30,734 nt of DNA from a virus: positions 1 through 30,734 of the IMG/VR virus record IMGVR_UViG_3300021371_000002; one strand, written 5' to 3'. Within the stretch, counting starts at the first letter, position 1, and each line of letters opens with the position of its first letter. The notes under the pieces are model-generated. The model worked only from the letters and a program-made list of their open reading frames with translations. It was not told where the DNA came from and ran no database searches. The translations under genes and the position numbers were made by a program. This document shows, piece by piece, positions 1-5,594 of this stretch.

Positions 1-127
1 TTGTTTTGTTAGGACTTCTCCTAATAACCCTACTAATTGGTTTTCTTTATTTCCATTAGCAGAATGTCTGTTACCCATATTATTATTTTTTAAATAATTC
101 CAACATTTTAATTTAAGTTGTTTAGGA
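1..127. repeat. Left copy of a 127-bp exact terminal direct repeat
   Basis: Bases 1-127 are identical to 30608-30734. The overlap is exact and 127 is a common assembler k-mer length, so this is best read as the closing overlap of a circular or circularly permuted genome of 30,607 bp, not a biological terminal repeat. The gene interrupted here becomes intact on closure, which supports the circle. Confidence 0.93.
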
Positions 128-141
128 ATGTCTATTATCAT
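1..141 (-). CDS. PD-(D/E)XK nuclease-like protein, N-terminal part (gene cut by linearisation)
   Basis: This is the first 47 codons of the gene that continues at 30242-30734 once the genome is closed. The ATG at 141-139 overlaps the stop of the sigma-factor gene as ATGA, the coupling used throughout this genome. The reading frame is open from there to base 1. The internal Met at 78-76 would give a 147-aa protein. The upstream ATG adds 21 residues (starting MIIDIPKQLK) and closes the gap to the upstream gene, so I prefer a 168-aa product. Function is discussed under the C-terminal part. Confidence 0.8.
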   Translation of the reverse strand, partial: MIIDIPKQLKLKCWNYLKNNNMGNRHSANGNKENQLVGLLGEVLTKQ

Positions 142-617
142 AATAATTTTTTTAGTTTTTCTTTTACTTTTTTATAAGTGTTGTAAAGTGAATAGTAAGG
201 TATGCCTGACTTTCTTGAAAGCTGGGCTATGCTTTCTCCTCCCTCTATGATCTCAAATATCTTTTTGTCATACCAATACATATTGTTTAGTTCGTTTTGT
301 ATTGTTGCATAAACTTCTTCATAATTAGCAGCATCAAAGTCTGCTAAAAAATCTCTCATATTCTCTATAGATAACGTATTCACTTTAGCTTCTTTGCGTT
401 TTAAATCAAGGAACAAAGATTTTAATGTCTTAAAAATATAGTAATAATTATAGTCATCTCCAAAATCAATATCCAAGCCTTTATTGATTCTCTTTTGAAT
501 CTTGATATACATCTCTTGTGTAATATCTTCTGATGTTTCTTTATTGCATCCGAAGGAGCAAACGATGTCAATCCATACTTGATGTTTCTTATAGATTTCC
601 GATAAGTAGTTTTTCAT
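138..617 (-). CDS. Phage-encoded sigma factor, ECF-like two-domain
   Basis: The protein has 159 aa. Residues about 1-80 look like sigma-70 region 2, with an acidic helix after a CNKETSEDITQEMY stretch that matches the DitQEvF-type signature. Residues about 110-159 look like region 4, a helix-turn-helix (ESIAQLSRKSGIPYYSLYN) followed by a basic tail. Size and two-domain layout fit a minimal ECF-type sigma factor, which would bind host core RNA polymerase and redirect it to phage promoters. It lies 3 nt after the RecA-like ATPase gene and is coupled by ATGA to the nuclease gene. The five AAAA-N13-ACGTTATATA sites in this genome are its natural candidate targets. The family call rests on pattern recognition and the target assignment is inference. 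Confidence 0.72.
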   Translation of the reverse strand: MKNYLSEIYKKHQVWIDIVCSFGCNKETSEDITQEMYIKIQKRINKGLDIDFGDDYNYYYIFKTLKSLFLDLKRKEAKVNTLSIENMRDFLADFDAANYEEVYATIQNELNNMYWYDKKIFEIIEGGESIAQLSRKSGIPYYSLYNTYKKVKEKLKKLL

Positions 618-620
618 AAT

Positions 621-1463
621 TTAGTTTTTCAATGGGTCATATAAATCCCCAACGATTTCAGGTAGTTCCATTTCATTTACCTTAAAACTAAATGTATCAA
701 ACGCATAACCCCTGCTTCTTTTGCACTTAACGGTTATCCATTCTTTATTAACTGTATTTGCTTCTAATTGTATTTGTAATTCTGCTTTCTTCTCTAAAAA
801 AGAACCAAGATGTCCTGTAGGCTTGTCACTTCCAAAATTTGAATGTATCACGCACATAATATGTATATTGTGTTTTGCTGACCACCCCATTAATTTTTGT
901 ACACAAGCATTAGATTCTTCAATGTTGTTTACGTCTGCACATAAGTCTGCTATACCATCTACAATAAGCAGACCAGCATTTTTAGTTTTATGTTCTAAAC
1001 AATAATCTATAAATTCTATTCTTTCTTTATAACCAATAGTTCTTAAACCATAAGTCAAATAGCCTTCTGATGTTCCTGCCATTTCAGCAATTCTTTTAAA
1101 AACTCTTTGACAATGCCATCGACCTTGTTCTGTATCTATGTGTATTAGTTCTTTGCCTTGTCTATGTCCTTTTAAATTACCACCGAAATGATTTTGGTCT
1201 GATAGGTAAACGGATGCAAGAAGTGATATAAAGAATGTCTTTTTAGTCTTTGGAGGTGCTTGTATAAAGCTGAAGTTTCCATAAGTTCCTAACGGTATAG
1301 GTAAAAGCATATCTTTATTTTTTCCTTTAATTAACATTTCTCCAAAAGACAAAGCTACTGGAGGGTATTCTAATTTTTCGTTTACATCTATTGTACAATC
1401 TTCTTCTATTGATTGCATTGCAAGATATTGTACTGTTTGTTGTTCGTCGAGTCGTAATTGCAT
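621..1463 (-). CDS. RecA/RepA-like ATPase, probable replicative helicase or loader
   Basis: The 280-aa protein has a RecA-fold P-loop core. Residues 68-78 (QAPPKTKKTFF) occupy the Walker A position. An IDTEQ acidic motif is at about 108-112, Walker B (LLIVDGIADL) at 165-174, and a sensor-like VIHSN at 205-209. This matches the AAA_25/RepA-like hexameric ATPases that phages use as replicative helicases or recombination mediators. The Walker A is atypical: the Gly of GK(T/S) is Lys and the leading Gly is Ala. The gene follows a rho-independent terminator (1478-1505), so it needs its own promoter. A box resembling the host -7 element (TATATTTA on the minus strand) lies at 1476-1469 but ends within a few bases of the start codon. 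The gene is followed closely by the sigma factor gene. Confidence 0.7.
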   Translation of the reverse strand: MQLRLDEQQTVQYLAMQSIEEDCTIDVNEKLEYPPVALSFGEMLIKGKNKDMLLPIPLGTYGNFSFIQAPPKTKKTFFISLLASVYLSDQNHFGGNLKGHRQGKELIHIDTEQGRWHCQRVFKRIAEMAGTSEGYLTYGLRTIGYKERIEFIDYCLEHKTKNAGLLIVDGIADLCADVNNIEESNACVQKLMGWSAKHNIHIMCVIHSNFGSDKPTGHLGSFLEKKAELQIQLEANTVNKEWITVKCKRSRGYAFDTFSFKVNEMELPEIVGDLYDPLKN

Positions 1464-1477
1464 TTATATAAATATAT

Positions 1478-1505
1478 AAAAAAAAGGGGTCGTTTAAAAC
1501 CCCTT
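1478..1505 (-). terminator. Rho-independent terminator after the SSB-like gene
   Basis: On the minus strand AAGGGG and CCCCTT pair across a 10-nt loop (arms 1505-1500 and 1489-1484), followed by a run of 8 T's. It separates the recombination genes (3235-1533) from the ATPase, sigma and nuclease genes. Confidence 0.85.
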
Positions 1506-1532
1506 CAAAAAAATAAATTTTATTTTGTTTTC

Positions 1533-1826
1533 TTAAAATGGTAAATCGTTTGATACTGGAGCAGTTGTATTTGCTACTTCTCTTTCAGCTAACTTAATAA
1601 CATCGTTAGTCCAAACAACTTTGCCGTTACCAAGATAGTTTCTTTGTGCTTTAGCTTCACGTTCTTCTTTTGTTTGTGAATCCATAATAGCTACGTTGTT
1701 TCCGTATCTTGTATCGTCATTTACTGAAATGGTTAAGTTATAATAAACTGCACCATCTTTACCTTTGATAAATTTTTCTTTAGGTAATTTATCTACCCTA
1801 ATACTCGCATTGATAATTGCACTCAT
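1533..1826 (-). CDS. Single-stranded DNA-binding protein-like
   Basis: The 97-aa protein has a probable OB-fold core: strands around IINASIRVDKLPK, AVYYNLTISVNDD and NNVAIMDSQ. It ends in NDLPF, which reproduces the acidic-Pro-Phe tip by which bacterial SSBs recruit partners. It is shorter than bacterial SSB (about 110-180 aa) and lacks a long disordered linker. Its position next to an annealing-like protein and upstream of a RecA-like ATPase fits a role in coating ssDNA during replication and recombination. The strong terminator after it ends this operon. The C-terminal tip is seen directly; the fold is inferred. Confidence 0.68.
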   Translation of the reverse strand: MSAIINASIRVDKLPKEKFIKGKDGAVYYNLTISVNDDTRYGNNVAIMDSQTKEEREAKAQRNYLGNGKVVWTNDVIKLAEREVANTTAPVSNDLPF

Positions 1827-1838
1827 AATTTATTGATT

Positions 1839-2012
1839 TTAATTAATGTTTTCTTTTGTAATCCATTTGCCTTGATGGTCAATAACTGTATAGTTATGTT
1901 CCGTTAATAGAACTATAGCTTCATTTATTTCTTTAGCTGTTTTTCTATAGTGATTGAATATTTGATTCTCAAATGGATGGTGATCTTTTTCTTTGTAAAT
2001 TTTTTCAGCCAT
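1839..2012 (-). CDS. Small conserved-looking phage protein, unknown function
   Basis: A 57-aa product beginning MAEKIYKEKD. The start ATG overlaps the stop of the preceding gene by 8 nt (ATGGCTGA), which supports translation. It contains a His-rich N-terminal segment (KDHHPFENQIFNHYRK) and a C-terminal TVIDHQGKWITKEN segment that could form a short beta hairpin. No catalytic motif, signal peptide or membrane segment is visible. It sits between the annealing-like and SSB-like genes, so a role in DNA metabolism is plausible but unproven. Confidence 0.65.
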   Translation of the reverse strand: MAEKIYKEKDHHPFENQIFNHYRKTAKEINEAIVLLTEHNYTVIDHQGKWITKENIN

Positions 2013-2433
2013 TGTTTTTAATTTTGTTAATTAATTCTTCTTTTGTAGTTTTCTTTTTAAAGGAATCAGATTCATCTTCTCCAAAAACTCCAAGTTCATA
2101 AAACCCTGTTAGTTTTAATACAGCTCTTGACATAGCTCTTTTTTCTGCCATTTCAGCAACATACCAGCTTTGACAATTACCTTCATTATACGATGCACCT
2201 TTTAAAGCAGAACCAAACGTAATAATCTTTTTATTGTTTTTAGTTGCTATTGCTTTAAATACTGCAAAGTTAGTTTCACATTTAATTACATCATAGTCTA
2301 TAGAAATTTGTTCTATAGCTTGAATCTTGTCAATTCCTTGTCTTGTAATTATTGTGTAGTGTTGATGTTTAAAGAAGTCATCTTTAGATAACTCATACTT
2401 GTGATAAAGTTCTGTTAATTTCTCTTTGTTCAT
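2005..2433 (-). CDS. Putative single-strand annealing (ERF/Sak-like) recombination protein
   Basis: The 142-aa protein has a beta-rich first half (HYTIITRQGIDKIQ, TNFAVFKAIATK, KIITFGSAL) followed by an alpha-helical signature, WYVAEMAEKRAMSRAVLKLT, and a GVFGEDES acidic segment. The beta sheet followed by an A-x-x-R-A-x-S/T-R-A-L-like helix is reminiscent of ERF/Rad52-type annealing proteins. Its neighbours, the SSB-like and NinG-like genes, are typical partners of such proteins. The C-terminal 20 residues are basic. The start overlaps the previous stop as ATGA. The assignment is by pattern and context only; it could be an unrelated conserved phage protein. Confidence 0.5.
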   Translation of the reverse strand: MNKEKLTELYHKYELSKDDFFKHQHYTIITRQGIDKIQAIEQISIDYDVIKCETNFAVFKAIATKNNKKIITFGSALKGASYNEGNCQSWYVAEMAEKRAMSRAVLKLTGFYELGVFGEDESDSFKKKTTKEELINKIKNNG

Positions 2434-2618
2434 AATCTCATTAAGTTATTAGAATGTTCAACTTCGAGTTTAGCTTTTAAAACTTCATTTTCTTGTTCAA
2501 GTAAATCATTTTTCTTATTCAAGTCTTTGATTTCTTGTTCTTTGTTTTTAATAAAGTTTTGGTAAAATCCTACCTGAACGTAGTGTTGTTCGTAAGGTAT
2601 GGTTCTGTTTTTAGTCAT
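2430..2618 (-). CDS. Small coiled-coil protein
   Basis: A 62-aa product starting MTKNRTIPYE. I chose this ATG over one 12 codons upstream because the extra residues are translated AT-rich leader and the tract just before 2618 resembles other starts here. Residues about 25-55 (KNKEQEIKDLNKKNDLLEQE and on) form a heptad-like coiled coil. It is the first gene after the terminator at 2672-2701 and is coupled by ATGA to the annealing-like gene. Function is unknown; it may be a regulatory or accessory subunit of the recombination proteins. Confidence 0.6.
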   Translation of the reverse strand: MTKNRTIPYEQHYVQVGFYQNFIKNKEQEIKDLNKKNDLLEQENEVLKAKLEVEHSNNLMRL

Positions 2619-2671
2619 ATATATAATTTTTAAATTAATTATAAATATAAACAATTTTTTTAATAAATAAG

Positions 2672-2701
2672 AAAAAAAAAGGGCTAAAATGAATTAACCC
2701 T
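2672..2701 (-). terminator. Rho-independent terminator after the NinG-like gene
   Basis: The minus strand reads AGGGTTAA, a 6-nt loop, TTAGCCCT (8 bp including one G-T pair; outer ends 2701 and 2680), then a run of T's. It is placed 45 nt beyond the NinG-like stop codon. Confidence 0.85.
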
Positions 2702-2745
2702 CTTTTATACAAGACAAATGTAACAGAACACTATAAATATAAAAA

Positions 2746-3135
2746 TTAGTTTAACTCTTTTATTAACAAAGAATACTTATTTATTAACTCGTGAATTTCT
2801 GGTGTAGAAAATTTAGTTATTTGTTTTGCTTTTAAATAAAGTGATTCTGCACATCCAGCTCCATATTCTAAATCAAGATTTTTGCCAAAAACAAATTGTT
2901 CTCCAAACTTAAACACATTACACCCTGCACATTGCACCTGACAATTTATTTCATCCCATCTTGTAGAATAATATTTTCTGCTTTGAAAATGACCACATTG
3001 AAGTCTTTTATAATGATCTTTTTTGCCACAAGTAAAACATTGAGCTATCTCATTTTTAGCATAACGTTGTCTAATATATAAACTAAATACTTTGTCAAGT
3101 TTTTTAATTAGTTTGCTTCTGGTTAATTTTTTCAT
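2746..3135 (-). CDS. ninG: NinG/Rap-like recombination endonuclease
   Basis: The 129-aa protein carries the cysteine and histidine pattern of the lambda NinG (Rap) family: CFTC at 33-36, QCGHFQSR around 46-53, and QCAGCN at 68-73, then FGEQFVFG. This is an HNH-type zinc-supported fold used for Holliday-junction or branched-DNA cleavage. It is shorter than lambda NinG (about 200 aa), as is usual in compact phages. It is followed by a strong terminator. The start overlaps the 3' end of the zinc-ribbon gene by 32 nt in a different frame. The motif evidence is good; the substrate is inferred from the family. Confidence 0.75.
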   Translation of the reverse strand: MKKLTRSKLIKKLDKVFSLYIRQRYAKNEIAQCFTCGKKDHYKRLQCGHFQSRKYYSTRWDEINCQVQCAGCNVFKFGEQFVFGKNLDLEYGAGCAESLYLKAKQITKFSTPEIHELINKYSLLIKELN

Positions 3136-3235
3136 TTGTAGGTATAACGTTATTGCATTTTTTACACAAATTATAATAACCGTTTTGATTACTACCTAAA
3201 TATAACATTTTGTATTTACATTTCTTACAATTCAT
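3104..3235 (-). CDS. Small zinc-ribbon protein (CxxC-x17-CxxC)
   Basis: A 43-aa product starting MNCKKCKYKM, with Cys at 3 and 6 and at 24 and 27. The two knuckles are 17 residues apart, as in a minimal zinc ribbon. It resembles the 34-aa protein at 24941-25045 in both knuckles and spacing. It is the first gene after the only large non-coding region and overlaps the NinG-like gene by 32 nt. A DNA- or protein-binding accessory role is plausible; there is no catalytic motif. Confidence 0.7.
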   Translation of the reverse strand: MNCKKCKYKMLYLGSNQNGYYNLCKKCNNVIPTNEKINQKQTN

Positions 3236-3238
3236 ATA

Positions 3239-3257
3239 TTATAACTTTTGGTTATAA
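3239..3257. repeat. Perfect inverted repeat, 7-bp arms
   Basis: TTATAAC-TTTTG-GTTATAA, just upstream of the zinc-ribbon start at 3235. It could be an operator or an AT-rich cruciform. The 5-nt spacer and closeness to the start codon suit a repressor site. Confidence 0.6.
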
Positions 3258-3278
3258 CCTATAGTTTTTATAATAACT

Positions 3279-3324
3279 AAAAAGAAAGAAAAAGAAAAAG
3301 AGTAAAAAGAAAAAGAAAGAAAAA
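3279..3324. repeat. Homopurine mirror repeat, 21-nt arms (H-DNA type)
   Basis: On the plus strand the right arm 3304-3324 reads A5-G-A5-G-A3-G-A5, and the left arm 3279-3299 is the same sequence read backwards, with no mismatch. The spacer is GAGT at 3300-3303. Mirror symmetry in a polypurine tract is the classical requirement for an intramolecular triplex. Confidence 0.85.
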
Positions 3325-3408
3325 AGCCTACAAAAAAGAAATAATTTAGTTACCTGTTCCAAGCACCGTCCAACTTTATTAGGTTGTGCAAGTTTGCTAT
3401 AAGCCAAA

Positions 3409-3416
3409 CAAATATA
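3409..3416 (-). promoter_or_regulatory. Host-type -7 box (TAnnTTTG), possible early promoter
   Basis: TATATTTG on the minus strand matches the Bacteroidota sigma -7 consensus TAnnTTTG exactly. No TTTG -33 box lies at the usual distance upstream, so support is partial. A transcript from here would have a leader of about 165 nt before the zinc-ribbon gene. Confidence 0.35.
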
Positions 3417-3424
3417 TAAAAAAA

Positions 3425-3556
3425 TTATTTACCTTGACCTTTATATTTCTTAAAATAGTTTTTAGAGCCTTTTAAGGCACTCATTTTACTTTTTGCGTGT
3501 ATTCCTTTGCGTTTCTTTGATTTGCTTTTATATGTGCTTATAATTGCTTTAGCCAT
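3425..3556 (-). CDS. Small highly basic protein, unknown function
   Basis: A 43-aa product starting MAKAIISTYK, with about a third Lys/Arg and no acidic residues. Its middle and end (KSKKRKGIHAKSK, SKNYFKKYKGQGK) match a pattern I recall from many small proteins of marine phages, but I cannot name a family. The ATG shares one base with the stop of the 3-TM holin-like gene (TGATG), indicating translational coupling. It is the last gene of the lysis-side operon. A nucleic-acid-binding role is possible on charge alone. Confidence 0.7.
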   Translation of the reverse strand: MAKAIISTYKSKSKKRKGIHAKSKMSALKGSKNYFKKYKGQGK

Positions 3557-3951
3557 CACTTTTTAAATTTTTCAGCACTTCTTCCACCAAAGTAAGCACC
3601 AATTACTGTAATTAATACTAATTGTAATAAATCTATCCAGTTATCTTTTACTTCAAATGCAATAACTCCAGCATCAATAAACACCATTAGAACAGTAGAT
3701 ACAACTAAAAAAATAAGTACTAAAGGTCTAACATTCTTGCTTAACCAACTATCGCTATTCATATCAGTTTTCCATCTTTCAGTAACATTCTTTTGTATAT
3801 CAGCTTCAGCTTTAATAAATATTTGCTCCATTTCTTTTTCAAATTGTGCTTTTTCTACTTTACTAAAAGTATGTTTGTCTATTATACCAGAAATTTTTTC
3901 TGCTATGTTACTCCCTGTTGCTCCAAATAATTTTGCTAAAATATTTTTCAT
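3556..3951 (-). CDS. Holin, 3-TM family-like
   Basis: The 131-aa protein has an N-terminal amphipathic/helical region (1-60), then MNSDSWLSKNVRPLVLIFLV with a membrane segment at about 74-92 and a second at about 105-122 ending GAYFGGRSAEKF. The NSDSWLSKNVRP stretch before the first membrane helix and the YFGGRSAEK end are characteristic of the phage Holin_3TMs group. It would form inner-membrane lesions that release the peptidoglycan hydrolase. It overlaps the preceding thioredoxin-like gene by 4 nt and is near, though not adjacent to, the M15 peptidase. Confidence 0.75.
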   Translation of the reverse strand: MKNILAKLFGATGSNIAEKISGIIDKHTFSKVEKAQFEKEMEQIFIKAEADIQKNVTERWKTDMNSDSWLSKNVRPLVLIFLVVSTVLMVFIDAGVIAFEVKDNWIDLLQLVLITVIGAYFGGRSAEKFKK

Positions 3952-4268
3952 AACTTTTTAATTCTGTTTATTTCGTTTTGAATTTCTAAATGTGTTGCTT
4001 TTATTTGTAAAGATATATCAGCTATAAATTGTCGTCTTATCCTACCATTTTTATCCATAATAACAATTACAGGAACAGCTAAAATTGAATTTTGTATATC
4101 TTTTGGCTGATCTTTTAAATAACTGAACTTTACAGTAGCACCAGTAATGTCACTTAAATCGTAGTTATTCTTTTTATTCCATTCTGCATTTATTTGCAGA
4201 ACTGTTACGTCTTGACTATATACAAAGCCCACAACCAATACACATATCGCACATAATATTTTTTTCAT
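3948..4268 (-). CDS. Secreted thioredoxin-fold-like protein lacking the CxxC pair
   Basis: A 106-aa product. Residues 1-18 (MKKILCAICVLVVGFVYS) form a clear signal peptide. The mature part runs VTVLQINAEWNKKN (a beta strand plus Trp at the position where thioredoxins have WCxxC) and later AVPVIVIMDKNGRIRRQFIA, which resembles the cis-Pro strand and beta hairpin of thioredoxins. No cysteine remains after the signal sequence, so it cannot do disulfide exchange. It is embedded in the lysis block with 4-nt overlaps on both sides (4265 and 3951). It may act in the periplasm in lysis or superinfection. Fold assignment is moderate and role is inference. Confidence 0.5.
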   Translation of the reverse strand: MKKILCAICVLVVGFVYSQDVTVLQINAEWNKKNNYDLSDITGATVKFSYLKDQPKDIQNSILAVPVIVIMDKNGRIRRQFIADISLQIKATHLEIQNEINRIKKL

Positions 4269-4546
4269 TTACTTATTATTTCATATAACTTATCGTCTAT
4301 TTTCTTTAACGCTTCTGAATTTTCTTCAACTTTTTTACCAGTATTCATAATAGTTTCTCTAATAAGTTTATCTTTTAAATCATATTCTGTTCTACTAATT
4401 TCTGGTTCAGGTAGTTTCTTAGCCTCCTCTATATCTACCTGTATAGCAAACCACATTCCTATCAAAGTAGATAATCCAACTGCTATTGCAATAAGTGTTT
4501 TTATACTAATATTAAAACTTGTTTCTTCGCTTAGTTCTTTACTCAT
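4265..4546 (-). CDS. Small single-TM protein with coiled-coil tail
   Basis: The 93-aa protein has a short N-terminal polar part, one hydrophobic helix at about 16-36 (IAIAVGLSTLIGMWFAIQV), then a long charged helical region to the end (KVEENSEALKKIDDKLYEII). The layout resembles inner-membrane spanin-like or holin-accessory proteins, but there is no lipobox partner in view. It overlaps the upstream gene by 8 nt (ATGAGTAA) and the downstream gene as ATGA. Confidence 0.6.
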   Translation of the reverse strand: MSKELSEETSFNISIKTLIAIAVGLSTLIGMWFAIQVDIEEAKKLPEPEISRTEYDLKDKLIRETIMNTGKKVEENSEALKKIDDKLYEIISK

Positions 4547-4976
4547 TGTCTATTTGTTTTAATTTACTTATCGCCCAGTTAATTCCAGCAGAACCACCCC
4601 ACGCATCCCACATAAGACCACCACACCCTTCTGAATAAGGAACGTCTTTATGTTGTTGATGTCTTTTAAATGAAGCCATTCTTGCTATAGTATCTCTTGT
4701 TATGTTTTTTTTGTCTGCTAATTGTCTTGCTCTTACCCAGCCTACTTGTGTACCACATTTAGAACCATTTTTTTCTTTAAATGCTATAGCTCTTTTTGCA
4801 TTGTTACTTGCACCTTGTGGGTAGTCATTATATGATTCTAATTCTACCGAACCTTTAAAAGATTTATAACAAATAGCTACAGCTTGTTTTTCTGGATGAT
4901 ACTTCATTAATTGAGGCACACAACGCATCATAAAATCCTTTTGTTGTTCTCCTTGTCTTTTTTTAGGTATGGGCAT
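4539..4976 (-). CDS. Conserved phage structural-type protein with Cys/Trp-rich C-terminal module
   Basis: The 145-aa product starts MPIPKKRQGE. A start 9 codons upstream is possible but extends further into the upstream gene. The first third (DFMMRCVPQLMKYHPEKQAVAICYKSF) and the last two thirds (CGTQVGWVRARQLADKK, MASFKRHQQHKDVPYSEGCG, MWDAWGGSAGINWA) are modules I recognise from phage head and portal-associated proteins, where they often occur as C-terminal extensions. Here they form a free-standing protein. There is no catalytic motif. Its position beside the lysis genes is unexpected for a head protein. Confidence 0.6.
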   Translation of the reverse strand: MPIPKKRQGEQQKDFMMRCVPQLMKYHPEKQAVAICYKSFKGSVELESYNDYPQGASNNAKRAIAFKEKNGSKCGTQVGWVRARQLADKKNITRDTIARMASFKRHQQHKDVPYSEGCGGLMWDAWGGSAGINWAISKLKQIDNE

Positions 4977-5124
4977 CGTTATAAAATTTAAAGTGTAATA
5001 CAATAAAAATTAAATATATATTCAATTCACTAAAATCAGTTTGTTCATCTTCAGGTAAATAACTAAAACCAATTAATATACCTAAAGCAAACCTTTCAAT
5101 TATTGCAAATTCTACCTTTTTCAT
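4963..5124 (-). CDS. Small membrane protein of the lysis block
   Basis: The 53-aa product starts MKKVEFAIIE. Two hydrophobic stretches (FALGILIGFSYL and NIYLIFIVLHFKFY) flank an acidic PEDEQTDFSE turn, giving a likely helical hairpin in the membrane. The ATG overlaps the M15 peptidase stop (ATGA), and its 3' end overlaps the next gene by 14 nt. It is a candidate second holin or antiholin by size, topology and location. Confidence 0.65.
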   Translation of the reverse strand: MKKVEFAIIERFALGILIGFSYLPEDEQTDFSELNIYLIFIVLHFKFYNDAHT

Positions 5125-5594
5125 TTACAGCTTTTACATTCGCCTGTATAAGTATAGTATTTGCCTTTGCGTTTTATTTCTAAAACTTGTTTTCTGTTTT
5201 TCTTTTTACTCCAACTAACGTGAATCCATTTTGGTTCACCTTCTTCATTTGGGTATTCATTAATTAAAACATCAAAGTCTAAATGGTCTTTTATGTAATG
5301 AAGCATTTCAAGATTTGTTTTTCCACCTAAAGAATCTAAATCTATCGCTAAACCATCTTTATGAGCCGATGAAATAGCACCACCAATTCTTGAATTTAAT
5401 TCTTCTGAACGATAAAAGCTGTTTATTCTAATAGGATGGTCTACCCATTCTCTTAATGGTTGAAAGATTTTTTCAGCTATTAACTCCATATTTTCAATAT
5501 GTTCTTTTTTAGGTTTGTTTGATATACCTAAACGTTTAGCTGTTTCGGAACGTACTGCTTCCTTATAACTTATGTTTTCGCTTATTTTCTTCAT
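5121..5594 (-). CDS. Endolysin, peptidase M15-like (zinc DD/LD-peptidase)
   Basis: The 157-aa protein has the M15 zinc signature SSAHKDGLAIDLD (76-88, ligands His78 and Asp85) and the second half PKWIHVSW (121-128, ligand His125). Tyr61-Arg62 in SFYRS is the usual substrate-binding arginine region. It would hydrolyse D-Ala-containing peptide bonds in peptidoglycan. No signal peptide is present, so it depends on a holin for export. The holin-like gene 5563-5733 lies just upstream and overlaps its start by 32 nt. The tail ends in GECKSCK, an unusual Cys pair that might cap a disulfide or metal site. Confidence 0.82.
   Translation of the reverse strand: MKKISENISYKEAVRSETAKRLGISNKPKKEHIENMELIAEKIFQPLREWVDHPIRINSFYRSEELNSRIGGAISSAHKDGLAIDLDSLGGKTNLEMLHYIKDHLDFDVLINEYPNEEGEPKWIHVSWSKKKNRKQVLEIKRKGKYYTYTGECKSCK

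Larger units (their letters stand above)
3236..3424. other. Non-coding control region, candidate origin or early regulatory region
   Basis: These 189 bases lie between the last lysis-block gene (stop at 3425) and the zinc-ribbon start (3235) and contain no credible gene. Visible elements, in minus-strand order, are a TATATTTG host-type box at 3416-3409, a weak GTTTG/CAAAC hairpin at 3409-3392, a second weak GCAC/GTGC hairpin around 3389-3363, a homopurine mirror repeat at 3279-3324 (pyrimidine on the coding strand), and a 7-bp inverted repeat at 3239-3257. The concentration of symmetric elements at a module boundary suggests replication or transcription control. That role is inference. Confidence 0.5.

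Noticed and set aside
1-127. Terminal repeat considered as a true packaging (T7-like) direct terminal repeat
   Set aside because: Length equals a common k-mer size and it cuts through a gene at an arbitrary point, which is expected of an assembly overlap. Read data would settle it.
2715-2722. TACATTTG (TAnnTTTG) on the minus strand after the NinG-like gene
   Set aside because: It lies upstream of the terminator at 2680-2701, so transcripts starting there would be stopped at once. The upstream box is also imperfect.
3143-3157. A sixth ACGTTATA box upstream of the NinG-like gene
   Set aside because: It lacks the AAAA box at the 13-nt spacing (GTGT is there instead), continues as ACGTTATACC, and lies inside the zinc-ribbon coding sequence, so it is probably chance.
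3331-3424. Possible tRNA or structured RNA in the non-coding region
   Set aside because: No acceptor-stem pairing or T-loop consensus can be formed; only two weak hairpins are visible.
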